A stretch of DNA of 64,000 bases from Allium sativum (GCA_030737875.1 CM060909.1:391973565-392037564), one strand, 5' to 3'. Positions 24,629 to 37,402 are shown, numbered from the stretch's first letter. The notes: generated by a model from the letters alone, not told the origin. Program-made: numbers and translations.

Positions 24629-25630
24629 ATTACAAAGCCGAGAACAAGGCACCTTAGAACCATACGAAAGAATTCATCAGATATTGGATTAGTAATATCC
24701 AATGAGAGTGACACGTTAGAGATGGGATCAGTAGTATCCTAGAACGAGTGTGAAGAGTTTATTTTTGAAAGTGAAAACAATTTTGTTTTGAAAATTTAAA
24801 TCAATTATTCGTATTTGATTATTTATTTTATATTGATTAGGACAATCCAAAATATAAAGATTTTGCGTATGCGCCTAGCTAGCGTGTATTCGAAGTTTTG
24901 ATATATTGGATAGATATAGAATTACACTCTAATCGCCCGGACATGATTTTGATGATGGAGCTCCATCATTAGAATTTATATTCGAGTGACGCACGTGTGA
25001 TATCTATATATTTCCTATTGACTGGTGTGAGAACCAAAATTAGATAGGGCCTATTGTTGTGATTTGGCATCAAAAATCTGATTTTTTACTATGTATCAAA
25101 ATTATGAATTTGAAAACTCTAATTCACTAATTGATTGACGTTTGGGTTGTTTGTTTATTTGTTTGCTAATTTTTAGCCAATTATGCCTAATAGAATCACA
25201 TATTGAACTGTATTGAAAATTGGTCGCATTTGCTTGCATATACATATACTTACATTGAACAGGTCATAGCAAGGAGGCTAGAGCCAGAGAATAAAATTTG
25301 TTTGCCCGACAAATAGGTACATGTTTACTACATAATTTACTGTTTTGTTTGGGTGATGATGATTTTGTGAGCCTATTGGCTAGCCGCTTGGCTTTTTCTT
25401 TTTCTTTTTGAGATCTGAAGGACCGAGGAAGCTATTTGAAATTCCCCGATGCTCCCGGTGCAGGGGAGGTTATGGCGAAATTTTTCAAAAATTTAGGGTG
25501 TTAGCCAAAATTTTTTGAGATTTTAGAAAATTCTCAGAAACTGAAAAGTTGGAGAATGGAAGTCAGATCGAACGTGGAGTTAATTAATCAAACCACTTTC
25601 GACTTTGTTCCTTTTCGGGGACGAAAAGTT

Positions 25631-25645
25631 TTAAGTGGGGGAGAT
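25631..25645 (+). other. Polypurine tract of D
   Basis: TTAAGTGGGGGAGAT lies directly before the second LTR start at 25646. Confidence 0.88.
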
Positions 25646-27321
25646 TGTAACAACCCGTAAAATCTGGGCCAGTTTAAAATTTTTATTTTGGCAATTTTGG
25701 CGAATTTTGAATATTTAAAATGAATTATTTTAAATAAAATCGACGAGAAATTTATTTTGAATATAAATCGAACGTATATATTATATACGTCGTCGTTAGA
25801 ATATATAATAATTATATATAATATTAAAAAGGAATTGAAAATGGCGCGGTAGTTCGAAAATTCGATTTCAAACTTCAATTGAATGTACCGGGTGCAAAAT
25901 AATCCGGATTTTAGTGAAACCAAAAGCATTGGAATCTAATAGTGAATATCTTTCCAACGAATCCGGGAAATCAAGATTTCATAGCGGGAATCAAAAGATA
26001 TGTCCAGTTGAAAATTCTGAATAGTCGCTATGGAATTCAGGCCCTTAAAAATGGACATTTTGCAAACGACCTCGGATTTCGACGAAACCAGTTTTGTTGG
26101 GTCCGGGATGTGAAGTTATTGCTAGGTTTCAAATTTCATAATTTGTCGAATCAATATGTGAGCGTGGCAAAAGAAAACGCGTTTGACCATTTTCAGTTGA
26201 TTTTAATCGACTGGAAATTGGCCATTTTTCTAACGGTCTCAGAATTCAACGAAACTAGTTTTGTTAGGACCGTATCGTCAATACGAAGCTAGAAAATATT
26301 TTTCTGCCATTTTTAGAATTCGTATGTGGCCCCGGTAATTTGAAATGTACGTTTAAAATTCAATATAGTGATTTAAAGGTAAATTTAACGGAAACTGATT
26401 CAAACGATCGAATCAACCTACGATACATATCCCATTGTGTTCGGAATGGGGGTAAAACGCTATAGACGACAGGCGGTGGACCACGTTTAGAGGTCGTATG
26501 TAAAAGTCAACTTTTAGCAGAATAAAATAATTAAAAAAAAACATCTCTTCCCCCTTTTACTCTGCCCCCCCCCCCCCGTCATTTTTCAAAACGAAACAAA
26601 GAAAAAAAATGCTGCCCTAACCCCACGACGGAGCCGCCGCCACCGACGTCCCCCCCCCCAGCCTCCAGCTGCCTTCGCCTTCCTCGATTCCCGTCCCCCT
26701 CCTCTTCTGAATAAATCGAGACACCCCCCTATCGCGAGGCACACCCCCCCTATCGCGAGGCACACCCCCCCAGTCTCGAACCCGCAACCGAACCCCCCTC
26801 CCTTCGCCTGCGACCTCGAGTCCCCCGCCTACCCCGCTGCCGCCACCAGCACAAATCCCCCCCCCTCGGAAAAACCGCTGTAAGTTAGTTTTTATTTTCG
26901 CTTTTAGTTTAATTATATTTATTGTTTAATTAACTGATTTTGGTTTTAATTTAAAAACTGATTTTTAAAGTATTAAAAAACTGATTTTTGTTTTAATATT
27001 AAAAACTGATTTTTTTTTTAAGTATTAGAACTGAAATGTTTTAAAGAAGAAAACTGAAATGGTTTTAGGTATAAAAACTGAATGTTTTAAAAGTATAAAA
27101 CTGAAAGTTTTAAAGGTAAAACAGATTTTTATAAAAGAATTTTTAAAACTGGATTTTTTTGTAAAGAAAGTAAAAACTGATTTCTTTTAAAAGAATTTTA
27201 AAACTGATTTATAAAAATATAAAAACTGATTTTTCTGAGATTTTAAAAACTGAATTATAAAGGAATATAAAAACTGAATTTAAAATGATTTATAAACTAG
27301 AAGAAGATTAGAAATTTAAAA

Positions 27322-27950
27322 GTAAAAATCAGATTTTTATATATGGAAAGCCGAAGTAAAAATTAGATTTTTATATATGGAAAGCCGAAGTAAAAATCAT
27401 ATTTTTATATATGGAAAGCCGAAGATAAAAATCACATTTTTATATATTGAAAGTCGAGATAAAAATCACATTTTTATATATTGAAAGTCGAGATAAAAAT
27501 CACATTTTTATATATTGAAAGTCGAGATAAAAATCACATTTTTATATATTGAAAGTCGAGATAAAAATCACATTTTTATATATTGAAAGTCGAGATAAAA
27601 ATCACATTTTTATATATTGAAAGTCGAGATAAAAATCACATTTTTATATATTGAAAGTCGAGATAAAAATCACATTTTTATATATTGAAAGTCGAGATAA
27701 AAATCACATTTTTATATATTGAAAGTCGAGATAAAAATCATATTTTTATATATTGAAAGTCGAGATAAAAATCATATTTTTATATATTGAAAGTCGAGAT
27801 AAAAATCATATTTTTATATATTGAAAGTCGAGATAAAAATTCGATTTTTATATATTGAATAGCGAAGAAAAAATTCGATTTTTTATATTGAATAGCGAAG
27901 TAAAAATTCGATTTTTAAATATTGAATAGCGAAGTAAAAATTCGATTTTT
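27322..27950 (+). repeat. 34-bp tandem array, about 18 units
   Basis: Each unit has a near-palindromic core like AAAAATCACATTTTTATA plus a spacer. Spacer types change along the array: GGAAAGCCGAAG, then many TTGAAAGTCGAGAT, then TTGAATAGCGAAG. G has the last type only. Confidence 0.92.
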
Positions 27951-28959
27951 ACGTATGTAGTGAAAGCAGCAACGAAGGTGACAAAAAGGCGAAACGACGA
28001 AGACTTCTGCAAATGAAGAGCCATGGAGCTAGGATAGCTATCGGTGAGAATTTCTCACCTTTCAATTTCTTTTTCTAGTTATATATATATACTAGGATGC
28101 AAACGGTGCTTAGTAGCACCCGACACAATCGTCCACAGACCATGGACTTGTTTGTTTGGTTGCATAGATTAGTTGAATTATTTGTTTGAATTGAATTGTT
28201 TGGTGAGATGAAATTGATTTGATTGATGTGTGAATGGCGTGGGCCTTCACTAGACCGGGGATAAGGCTAGGCCTCGTCCCGTTTCTAGTATCGTGCCGTT
28301 ATGCCGCCGAAATTTTCTAAAATATGTTAGAAAATAAAAATATCATTTTATTGTGTAAATGAATAATCGAAATTCATATGTTGGAATAAAATGTTTTATC
28401 GTTAAAAATATAATTTTTAACGTGTATGTGAATAAATAAATATTCATTTACAAACCAGACGATTTGTTTATGTACACCTATTTGAAGGACAATGATTGGG
28501 TCGATAAATTTTACACATCACCCAACTGCACGAATAAAAATCTGTGTTTGATTGTTTGAAACCCCACACGGGTGTTGGGATGAAATTAGAAGTTCACTCA
28601 TCCCGATTGATTGAATATGTCGATCGGTTGATTGACAGGCTGTTTTAAGCGTTGGATATCTATATTTGATGCTTATACAGTGTAGTGCACTTTGATTGAT
28701 GGTTGATAATTTTTCCATGTTATTATGTACATGTGTTGTATGAAAATCCATATAATTAACTTTATATGGTAATTGATTGGGCCTCATTCCAGTTTTAAAA
28801 TAGAAATATTTGAAATAGAAATATTCGAAATGGAATATTTGAAAATATCAATATATGAAGCCGTGTTGATTAGATTGACGCCATTTTGACGTGAACGATA
28901 TTTATATCGATTTTATTCATTTTAAAATGAATATTAAATAGTAATTTTGAAATCGACGA

Positions 28960-29290
28960 TTTCGAAATAAAGTGAATTGAAAACGAATTCAAAGTGAATT
29001 GAAAACGATTTCGAAATAAAGTGAATTGAAAACGAATTCAAAGTGAATTGAAAACGATTTCGAAATAAAGTGAATTGAAAACGAATTCAAAGTGAATTGA
29101 AAACGATTTCGAAATAAGGTGAATTGAAAACGATTTCGAAATAAAGTGAATTGAAAACGAATTCAAAGTGAATTGAAAACGATTTCGAGATGAATTGAAT
29201 TGAAAACGAATTCGAATTGAATTGAAAGCGAATTGAATTGAATTCAAATTGAATTGAAATTTGGATTGAATAGGAATGAATTTCAAAACG
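28960..29290 (+). repeat. 49-bp tandem repeat in GAATTC-rich low-complexity DNA
   Basis: GAATTCAAAGTGAATTG recurs at 28985, 29034 and 29083. The surrounding text is built from GAATTG, GAATTC and CGATTTCG words. The matching block is at 34600-34840 in E and at 51350-51770 and 58850-59275 in G. The minus-strand frame across it is repeat-derived. Confidence 0.85.
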
Positions 29291-29439
29291 AATTTATAGA
29301 GAAGAATTCAATTTTGCTTTGAATTGAGATGGAAGTTGAAATAGTTTTTGAAACGAATTTTAAAACTATTTATATAATTCGTTTTAAATAGAAATCGACG
29401 AAGTATATATTATATATATTATATATATAATATAATGGC

Positions 29440-29610
29440 CTGAATAGAACGCGCCGCGCCGCGGCAGTTCGCGAATTTCGACCATTGATTTCAAATGGAC
29501 GTTACGGGAGATCCGACCGTCGGATTCTCCTAAAACCGGAACCGTTGGGTTCGTATCGAAAAGAGCTTTCTAATGAATGTGATAAATCAGAAATCTAACG
29601 GTTGGATTTG
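29440..29610 (+). repeat. Palindrome module of the D LTR
   Basis: A GC-rich block (CGCGCCGCGCCGCGGC) is followed by ATCCGACCGTCGGAT (7-bp arms), AACCGTTGGGTT and TCTAACGGTTGGAT. The same order and spacing occur in E, G and, duplicated, in C. Confidence 0.8.
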
Positions 29611-30112
29611 GAATTATGTCCAAATAAAATTGGAAAAAGGTCGCTGTAAGTGCAGTTCGATGGCCGTTGTTGGAAATCGACTGTACGGGCCTTGATAAAA
29701 TTATTAAAAATAGTAATAATTTGTGTAAAATCATAAGAAATGATTTGTGAAGATTTGGGATGAAAAACTCCATATTTGAAAAGATAAAAATAGATTTTTA
29801 TCGAAATGAACTAGTTTTGAACTAGAATTAAAATTCTATTTATTTTTTAAATAAATAAATTGAATTTGAAAAGGGTTTTAAAAATAACCAAAATTTCCAA
29901 TGATTGCATTGGAGTGGATTTGAATCGAAATTGTCTTCGGAATATTTCGATGTTGGAATTCGTGATTATACAGATGTTGTTATGGAAATTTGAAAGATAT
30001 ATATTTATATCGTTATTTCCAATACGACATTTGTTAATCGTAGAATTTGATATTGAATATAAGCCGGGATATTTTCTACTCAGAGCCTTGTATTTAATAT
30101 CAAATGTGATTT

Positions 30113-30567
30113 GGGTTTGTCGTGAATGGTGTCTTCACTAACACTGTTCTTGAACCCAGTTGAGAAAAGATTAAATCTTTTTATTTAGATTTAATGAAGT
30201 GTACCAATTAAATAATATTTAATTGGAATTGAATTGATATTGATTTTTGGGTTTATCGTGAACAGTGTTTTAAATAACACTCGTTCTTTAACCCGATCAT
30301 TAATGAAATGTGATTGTGGGTTGTCGTGAACGGTATCTTCAATAATACAGTTCTTAGACCTAAAGGAGTTAAGAAAATCAGAAACTAACTGGAGATTAGT
30401 TAAGTTGAATAGTTTCCGAGGTATTGATCTGATGTTGGTTTCGGCCTTCGGGATTAATACTTAGGGAATTGCTCACTTGCTAATTTACAATTAGGGACTG
30501 ATTGAAATGTGATGTGATTTTGGGTTTATCGTGAACCGTGTTTTAAATGACACTGATTCTTTAACCC
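30113..30567 (+). repeat. Four copies of a 46-base hairpin unit
   Basis: The copies are 30113-30157, 30249-30294, 30318-30361 and 30522-30567. Each opens GGGTT and closes AACCC (or GACCT), with inner arms such as GAACAGTGTT and AACACTCGTTC. Arms differ between copies but mostly still pair. Between copies 1 and 2 lie two further inverted repeats (30170-30195, 8-bp arms; 30204-30226, 11-bp arms). Confidence 0.8.
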
Positions 30568-30630
30568 AGCCACAGATTAAAACTAAGTGGAGTTTTAATG
30601 AATCTTTAATTAGATTGAAATAATCGAAAT

Positions 30631-30753
30631 GGAGTATCACCAGTTCTGCTCCAGGCGATAATTAAATCTTTAATTAGATTTGAACGTGAAATGGTAATTG
30701 AATTTACCGATAACACTGTGGTGTTAGATATGAAGTATTACCAGTTTTACTTC
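30631..30753 (+). repeat. Hairpin triplet with a CCAGTT loop
   Basis: Hairpin 1 at 30631-30652 has arms GGAGTA and TGCTCC. A central one at 30711-30726 reads TAACACTGTGGTGTTA. Hairpin 3 at 30732-30753 has arms GAAGTA and TACTTC. Outer loops share CCAGTT. E and G carry the same triplet. Confidence 0.8.
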
Positions 30754-31648
30754 ATGGGATAAATAGGTTGGGATTGGGAAATTAAAACCAATGATTACTT
30801 CGGTAAGGTTCGTTAATCTCGACTAGTTGAATCGAAATTCAAAAGAAGAATAAATTCAAGAAATTTATCTTGGATAAAATTAATGGAAACATTTCCCTAT
30901 GAATGTGAAATTTAGAAACTAACTGTCGGTTAGCCAAGCAGAATGGTTTTCTGGATATTGATCTGATGTTGGTTTCGGCCTTCGGGGTTAATGTTTGGGG
31001 AATTATTCTCTTGATTAATTTACGGTTAGTGACTAATGAATTGGAATGAGGCGTATGATGTGTTTGTGTAACACTTATTTAAAATATACGCGAGTTATTC
31101 GGAAAGACCGGGTTAATCCCATTCTGAATAACTGATACGACGATAAGTCGAAGATGAAGACGATGGTCGAAGACCGGAGGTCTTCACGTCATTTGGGTAA
31201 TTACTGATGATCTTGATTGGGCTGTACACCCAAGAAGATGGAAACAGTTAGTGATCGTCCAGACGTACTTGGAGATCGATGGGTATGCGGGGTACTAGGT
31301 GCCTCCGGTTTCGTTCAGACCCAGAACGGACTTGTAAATGGACTGTGTGTCTGACATCGGATTTCATTCTGTGTGACTGATATCGGTTGCATAGGATGGT
31401 TTGCCTGTGTGGCATGCTAAGATGCAAATGATCAAGGCTTCTGTTGAAAAGCAAAGTCTTGTGGTGATGATCAAAGCACGGCCTTTGTGGCGTAGCTTTG
31501 TGTAACGTTTACTTCGCGAGTTTCACACCCGGTATGAACCAAAAACGGGAGAGGACATCAGGGAGGACTTGCGTTTCTTTCTAGGTAGAAGTGGCGTCAG
31601 TGGTTTTACACGCCCTGACGAGTTTGACTTATGTGGTGGTTGCTGTTG

Positions 31649-31653
31649 CGAGG
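31649..31653. repeat. Target-site duplication of E, left (CGAGG)
   Basis: Identical to 38269-38273. Both lie in the D LTR. Confidence 0.93.
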
Positions 31654-33652
31654 TGTGACGACCTGGAATTTCGCTCGATCTGAATCAGTCGTTAAACCGA
31701 TCTAGACCGTTCGAAACCCCTGAACGTTGAGAACAGGACAAATCAGAACACAAACAGAAGAACATTTCATTGTATATTACAACAATTCCATCAGATACAA
31801 GAATATACAGAGTATAAATGAATAAATTACATTCGATAAATATCAGAGATTACAATAAATTACATAGCAGCGGAAAATAATATAAAGCACAACTGAAGGT
31901 GATATACGGATACAAAGCTTTCCGGATATCATTCCAGCTGTAAACCAGGATCCTGTGAATATAAATCTGCAAAAACCGAAACTACTAGCTGCCCGTGTCA
32001 AAATAGGGGCACCCAGAGTTTAGGTTAAAACAATAAACTCCAGGTCAGTCATGTGACTGGTGTGAGAACTAAAACAGTTATTTTAAACTTTACTTTAAAA
32101 GAGAGTAATTCAAGGGACCACGCCGTATAACACGGAACGGGTTTCCTCCCAAGAATACCAGTGCATATAATAAACAACGCAATGCTTTTTCGAAAAATGA
32201 AGCTATTATAAGACCCAGGTCCTATCATACAATGCAACGCAAGCCGGGGGATAGGGTTTTCCCTTATAATAGCCAAACATGCTTAGTACGTTTAAAACAA
32301 ATCATTTGATACTATAATAAGTGTATAGTGTCAAAACGTTTCAATCATAAATATAAATCATAGACGGCATAGCTACCATCTACTATGTCGCCATACTAGT
32401 TCTACAATTAAAGCCGAATTACTCGTATTGGAAATTGGATTCCGTCATGAGTCGAGGCAAGGGGCAAGCTCCTCTCCGCTTTCGAGACACTCTAGCAAAT
32501 GCTCAGGACTACGCACACTGGGTAACCCTTGGATCGGTTGGGCCGGTCCTCACTTACGTTAGAGGATTGGCAATTCCTGAACACACGTTTCCCGGTCCTT
32601 ACAGACCTATAATCGAGGCGCCTCATTCCAACAACCACAAAGGTGAAAAGTATATAAATGTCAGGGCTGGTAAGTCACTGACACCACCAAAGCTAGAAAG
32701 AAACGTCGTGCTCTCCCAACGGCCCGTATCCCGTTTTTAACTCATACCGAGGTGTGAGGCTCGCGAATTCACGCTATACACAAAGCTACGCCACGAAGGC
32801 CGTGCTTTGATCATCAACCACAAGACTCTGCTTTTCAACAAAAGCCTTGATCCATGCAACTTAGCATGCCACACAGGCAATTCATGCTATGCGATTGATA
32901 TCTATCGATATATAACCTCTAAGCTCGTACGTCTCAGAGAAGGGCGTTAAGCAAGAGAATAAATTCTCCGCCGCCAAACAGATATATATTTAATAGAAAT
33001 CAATCAACACAGAATAAAATCCAATGTCAGACACACAATCCATTTACAAGTCCGTTCTGGGTCTGAACGAAACCGGAGGCACTTTCCTCGCATATCCATC
33101 CATCTCCAGGTACGTCTGGACGACCACCAACTATTTCCATCCTCTTGGGTGTACAGCCCAATCAGGATCGTCAGTAAGTATCCAAACGATGTGAAGACTT
33201 CCGGTCTTTGACCACCGTCTTCATCTTCGACTTATCGTCGAATCGGTTATTCAGAATGGGTGTAAACCCGGATTTTCCGAACAACCCGCGTATATTAAAA
33301 ACAAATGTTACGCAAACACAACATACGCCTCATTCCAATTCATTAGTCACTAACCGCCAATTAGCAAGAGAACAATTTCCCAAACATTAACCCCGAAGGC
33401 CGAAACCAACATCAGATCAATACCCAGGAAACCATTCTTCTTAGCCAATCTACAGCTAGTTTCTAAATTTCACATTCTTAGGGAAAGGTTCCCATTAATT
33501 TTATCCAAGATAAATTCTTTAAAATTTATCCTGTAATCTTCCTTTGGATGTTATTTAAAACCAAATTATGGTTTTTCCAACTAGTCGAGATTAGCGAACC
33601 GTAACGAAGTAATTATTTATTTTATTTCCCAACCCCAACCTATTCATCCCAT

Positions 33653-33976
33653 GAAGCAAAACTGGTAATACTCCATATCTAACACCGTGGTGTTATCGGT
33701 AAAATTAATTACCATTTCACGTTCAAATCTAATTAAAGATTTAACTATCGCTTTGGAGCAAAACTGGCGATACTCCATTCTCGCTCATTTCTAAATTTGG
33801 AAATTTAGATTATCAATTCGAATTTCAATCTAATTGCAGATTCATTAGAACTCCTTTTACTGGGTTAAAGAACTAGGTGTTATTTAAAACACAGTTCACG
33901 ACAAACCCAAATCACATTCTATTTGTTATCGGGTTAAAGAACTAGTGTTATTTAAAACACTGTTCACGATAAACCC
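33653..33976 (-). repeat. Hairpin cluster of the E LTR
   Basis: CCAGTT-loop hairpins lie at 33653-33674 and 33755-33776, with TAACACCGTGGTGTTA at 33680-33695. Two copies of the GGGTT-type hairpin lie at 33862-33908 and 33931-33976, compared with four in D. Confidence 0.8.
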
Positions 33977-35149
33977 ATTTCAAATTCAATCAAATATATT
34001 AGGAATTCGATTATTTAAAACCCCTTTTTAAATCTAATTCATTTATTTAAAAATGATTGGGTTTTAAATTTAGTTCAAAACTAGTTCATTTCGATAAAAA
34101 TCTATTTTTATCTTTTCAAATATGGAGTTTTTCACCCCAATTTTTCCCAAATCACTTATTATGATTTTACACTAATTATTACTATTTTTAATAATTTTAT
34201 CAAGGCCCGTACAGTCGATTTCCAACAATGGCCATTGAACTGCACTTATAGCGACCTTTTTCGAATTTGATTTGGACGTATCTCCAAATCCAACCGTTAG
34301 ATTTTGAATTTCTAATATTCGTTAGAAAGCTCTTTTCGATACGAACCCAACGGTTCCGGTTTTAGGAGAATCCGACGGTCGGATCTCCCGTAATGTTCGT
34401 TTGAAATAAATGGTCGAAATTCACGAACTGCCGCAGCGCGGCGCGTTCTATTCGGGCCACTATATTATATATATAATACATATAATATATATTTCGTCGA
34501 TTTCTATTTAAAACGAATTATATATATAGTTTTGAATTCGTTTCAAAAGCAATTTCAACTTCCATTTCAATTCAAATCAAAATTGAATTCTTCTTTATAA
34601 ATTCGTTTTAAAATTCATTTCTATTCAATTCAAATTTCAATTCAATTTGAATTCATTTCACTTCATTTTAAATTCAATTCGAATTCGTTTTTCAATTCAA
34701 TTCAATTCAATTCAAATTGGTTTTCTATTCGATTCAAATTCATTTCGTTTTCTATTCAATTCATTTCGAAATCGTTATATATTCAATTCATTTCGAAATC
34801 GTTATATATTCAATTCATTTCGAAATCGTTATATATATCGTTCGCGTCAAAATGGCGCATCACTATTCAACACGGCTTTATATATTCTATTTCAAATATT
34901 TCTTTTTGTCAACACACGACTAATCTCAACGAATGAGTACCGTCCATGTGTGACTATTTTTGCTATTTAATATATTTTATAAAAGTCAAGGTATCTATCG
35001 TTTGATATTGAATTAGACTTCAACCGTAATTTAGTGAGAGAACGATTTTCTGAATATTAACCCCGAAGGCCGAAACCAACATCAGATTACTATCCAGGAG
35101 ACCACTCATCTCATCTATTTTCCAGTTGATTTCTAATTCTATATGCGAT

Positions 35150-35535
35150 AAAGATGTAAATTCTATTATAAAAATATTTCGTTCAACACATGACTAATAT
35201 CAACGGATGAATATAGTCAACACATGAACCTTTATTTTATATTGATAAAGATGTAAATTTTATTATAAAAATATTTCGTTCAACACATGACTAATATCAA
35301 CGGATGAATATAGTCAACACATGAACCTTTATTTTATATTGATAAAGATATAAATTTTATTATAAAAATATTTCGTTCAACACATGACTAATATCAACGG
35401 ATGAATATAGTCAACACATGAACCTTTATTTTATATTGATAAAGATGTAAATTTTATTATAAAAATATTTCGTTCAACACATGACTAATATCAACGGATG
35501 AATATAGTCAACACATGAACCTTTCTTTTATAATA
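35150..35535 (-). repeat. 97-bp tandem array, four copies
   Basis: GTTCAACACATGACTAATA starts at 35181, 35278, 35375 and 35472, an exact 97-base period. The copies are almost identical. G has a single diverged unit in the same place. Confidence 0.93.
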
Positions 35536-36496
35536 TTCTTTATTTTTCAAATTGGAATGAGGCCCAATCAATTACCATATAATATTAATTATATGGATTT
35601 TCATACATCACATGTATATAATAGCATTGAAAATAATCAACCATCAACCAAAGTGCACTACACTGTATAAGCATCAAATATAGATATCTAACGCTTATAA
35701 CAGCCTGTCAATCGATCGATCGACATATTTAATCAATCAGGATGAGTGAACTTCATATTTCATCCCAACACCCGTGTGGGGTTTCAAACAATCAAACACA
35801 GATTTTATTTGTGCAGTTGGGCGATGTGTAAAATTTATCGACCCAATCAATGTCAGTCAAATCAGTGTACATAAACAAACCGTCTGGTTTGTAAATGAAT
35901 ATTTTATTTTATTCACTTTCACGTTAAAAATTATATTTTTAACGATAAAACATTTTATTCAACCTATGAATTTCTATTCAGTTCATTCTTTAAATAAAAT
36001 GATATTTTTATTTTTCTAACATATTTTAGGAAATTTCGGCGGCATAACGGCACGATACTAGAAACGGGACAAGGCCCAGCCTTATCCCTGGTCTAGTGAA
36101 GGCCCACGCCATTCACACATCAATCAAATTCACTTTCGTTATGCAAACCACAAAATTTGGAGTAAGGGTCTAACCTAGCCTTACTCCTTCGCCTTATAAC
36201 GGCGCACGTCTAATCCTAATCAATTTATCGATTCGATTTTTTTCACACCACAAACCACATTCAAACCAATATCGCAATCAATCACCAAACAGTCAAACAA
36301 ACAAGTCCATGGTCTGTGGACGATTGTGTCGGGTGCTACTAAGCACCGTCTGCATCCTAGTATATATATAACTAGAAAAATTAAATTGAAAGGTGAGAAG
36401 TTCTCACATATAGCTATCCTAGCTCCACGGCACTTCATTGACAGAAATCTCCATCGCTATCGCATCTTCGTCATCTTCGTTGCCCGTATACACTGT

Positions 36497-36720
36497 ATAT
36501 ATAAAAATCACATTTTTATATTCTCCATTATATAAAAATCATATTTTTACCACTTCTATATAGTAAAGATTATATTTTTAATACTTTAAAAATATAAAAA
36601 TCATATTTTTATTACTCTAAAAATATAAATATCATATTTTTAATATCCTTATGATGTAAAAATTAATTTTTTATTACTTTAAAAATACAAAAATCATGTC
36701 TTGCTCCTTCTACATAATAA
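36497..36720 (-). repeat. Degenerate array matching the 34-bp units of D and G
   Basis: About six units with ATAAAAATCATATTTTTA-type cores and diverged spacers of uneven length. Confidence 0.7.
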
Positions 36721-36917
36721 AAATCCCGTCTTTTCTCTTTTTAAAAGCATGATTTTTATTTTTGCAAGTTCAAATCTTTTTCTATTAAAAGATTAAACCT
36801 TTTTAAAATAAAATCAGTTTTTAAAAATCATTATAATCAGTTTTTAAAAATCATTAAAAATTCAGTTATAAAAATAAAATAAAAAAACAGTTTTAAAAAT
36901 AAAATAAAATAAAACAG

Positions 36918-37322
36918 TTAAAGTAAATAAAATAAAATAAAACAGTTAAAGTAAATAAAATAAAATAAATAAAAAAAAAGAACGTCAGGGAACTTACAGG
37001 GGGAAGAGGGCTGCCGCAGTCGCTCGCAGTGGAGGGGGGGTCTTCTGTCGCCGCGGTGGAGGTTGCGATGGGGCTCAGAGCAGTGGGGTCGGTCGTCTGC
37101 CTCGATTGGCTGCGCGGTCTTCGTTCCGGAGGAGGAGATGACGCGAGAGAGAGAGAGGGGAAAACCGAGGTGAGGGAGCGATGGCCAGGGAGCTCCGTCA
37201 GCGGTGGGAGGCTCCGTAGCAGCGGCGTCCATCGCCTGGAGAGGGCAGCTTCGATTTGGTGAGGAGCGCCCCTTTTCTTTTTTTTTTCTTTTTTTTTTTG
37301 TTCGTTCGAATGAATCGGTCAA
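36918..37322 (-). CDS. Open frame in the E LTR leader, no known domain
   Basis: A 134-residue frame runs on the sense strand of E, starting about 75 bases after the TATA box at 37395-37402 and reading through the candidate donor at 36992-36997. It is rich in Pro, Arg, Lys and Ser, as expected of any frame in GC-rich DNA, and has no domain. The equivalent leaders of D and G do not keep it open, so I doubt it is a conserved protein. Confidence 0.15.
   Translation of the reverse strand: MTDSFERTKKKRKKKEKGRSSPNRSCPLQAMDAAATEPPTADGAPWPSLPHLGFPLSLSRVISSSGTKTAQPIEADDRPHCSEPHRNLHRGDRRPPLHCERLRQPSSPCKFPDVLFFYLFYFIYFNCFILFYLL
36992..36997 (-). promoter_or_regulatory. Candidate 5' splice donor in the E leader
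   Basis: The minus strand reads GTAAGT at the end of the GC-rich leader block, the same place as in D and G. Confidence 0.45.
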
Positions 37323-37394
37323 AAAGGGGGGGGGGGGGCTGAGAGTATAAAGGAAGAGAGAGAGGGGTTTTTTTATTATTATTTAATTATTTTA

Positions 37395-37402
37395 TTTTTA
37401 TA
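37395..37402 (-). promoter_or_regulatory. TATA box of the E LTR
   Basis: The minus strand reads TATAAAAA in CTTTTTATAAAAATAAA, followed by a CT-rich leader. D has lost the TATAAAA core at this place. Confidence 0.45.

Larger units (their letters stand above)
24610..25645 (+). other. Interior of element D, non-coding, 1.04 kb
   Basis: It holds the primer site TGGTATCAGAGCTTTGG at 24612-24628 and the polypurine tract TTAAGTGGGGGAGAT at 25631-25645. The rest matches the G interior (54906-55921) on the opposite strand. The longest frame, 24515-24742, begins in the LTR and has no domain. Nothing here could encode gag or pol. Confidence 0.9.

Noticed and set aside
27322..27950. Regular 34-bp repeats resembling a CRISPR array
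   Set aside because: Units are contiguous with no unique spacers, in a plant LTR, with no cas genes.
29038..29286. Phe/Asn/Ser-repeat frame (also 34647-34970)
   Set aside because: It is a by-product of the GAATTC-rich tandem repeat; no matching frame in G.
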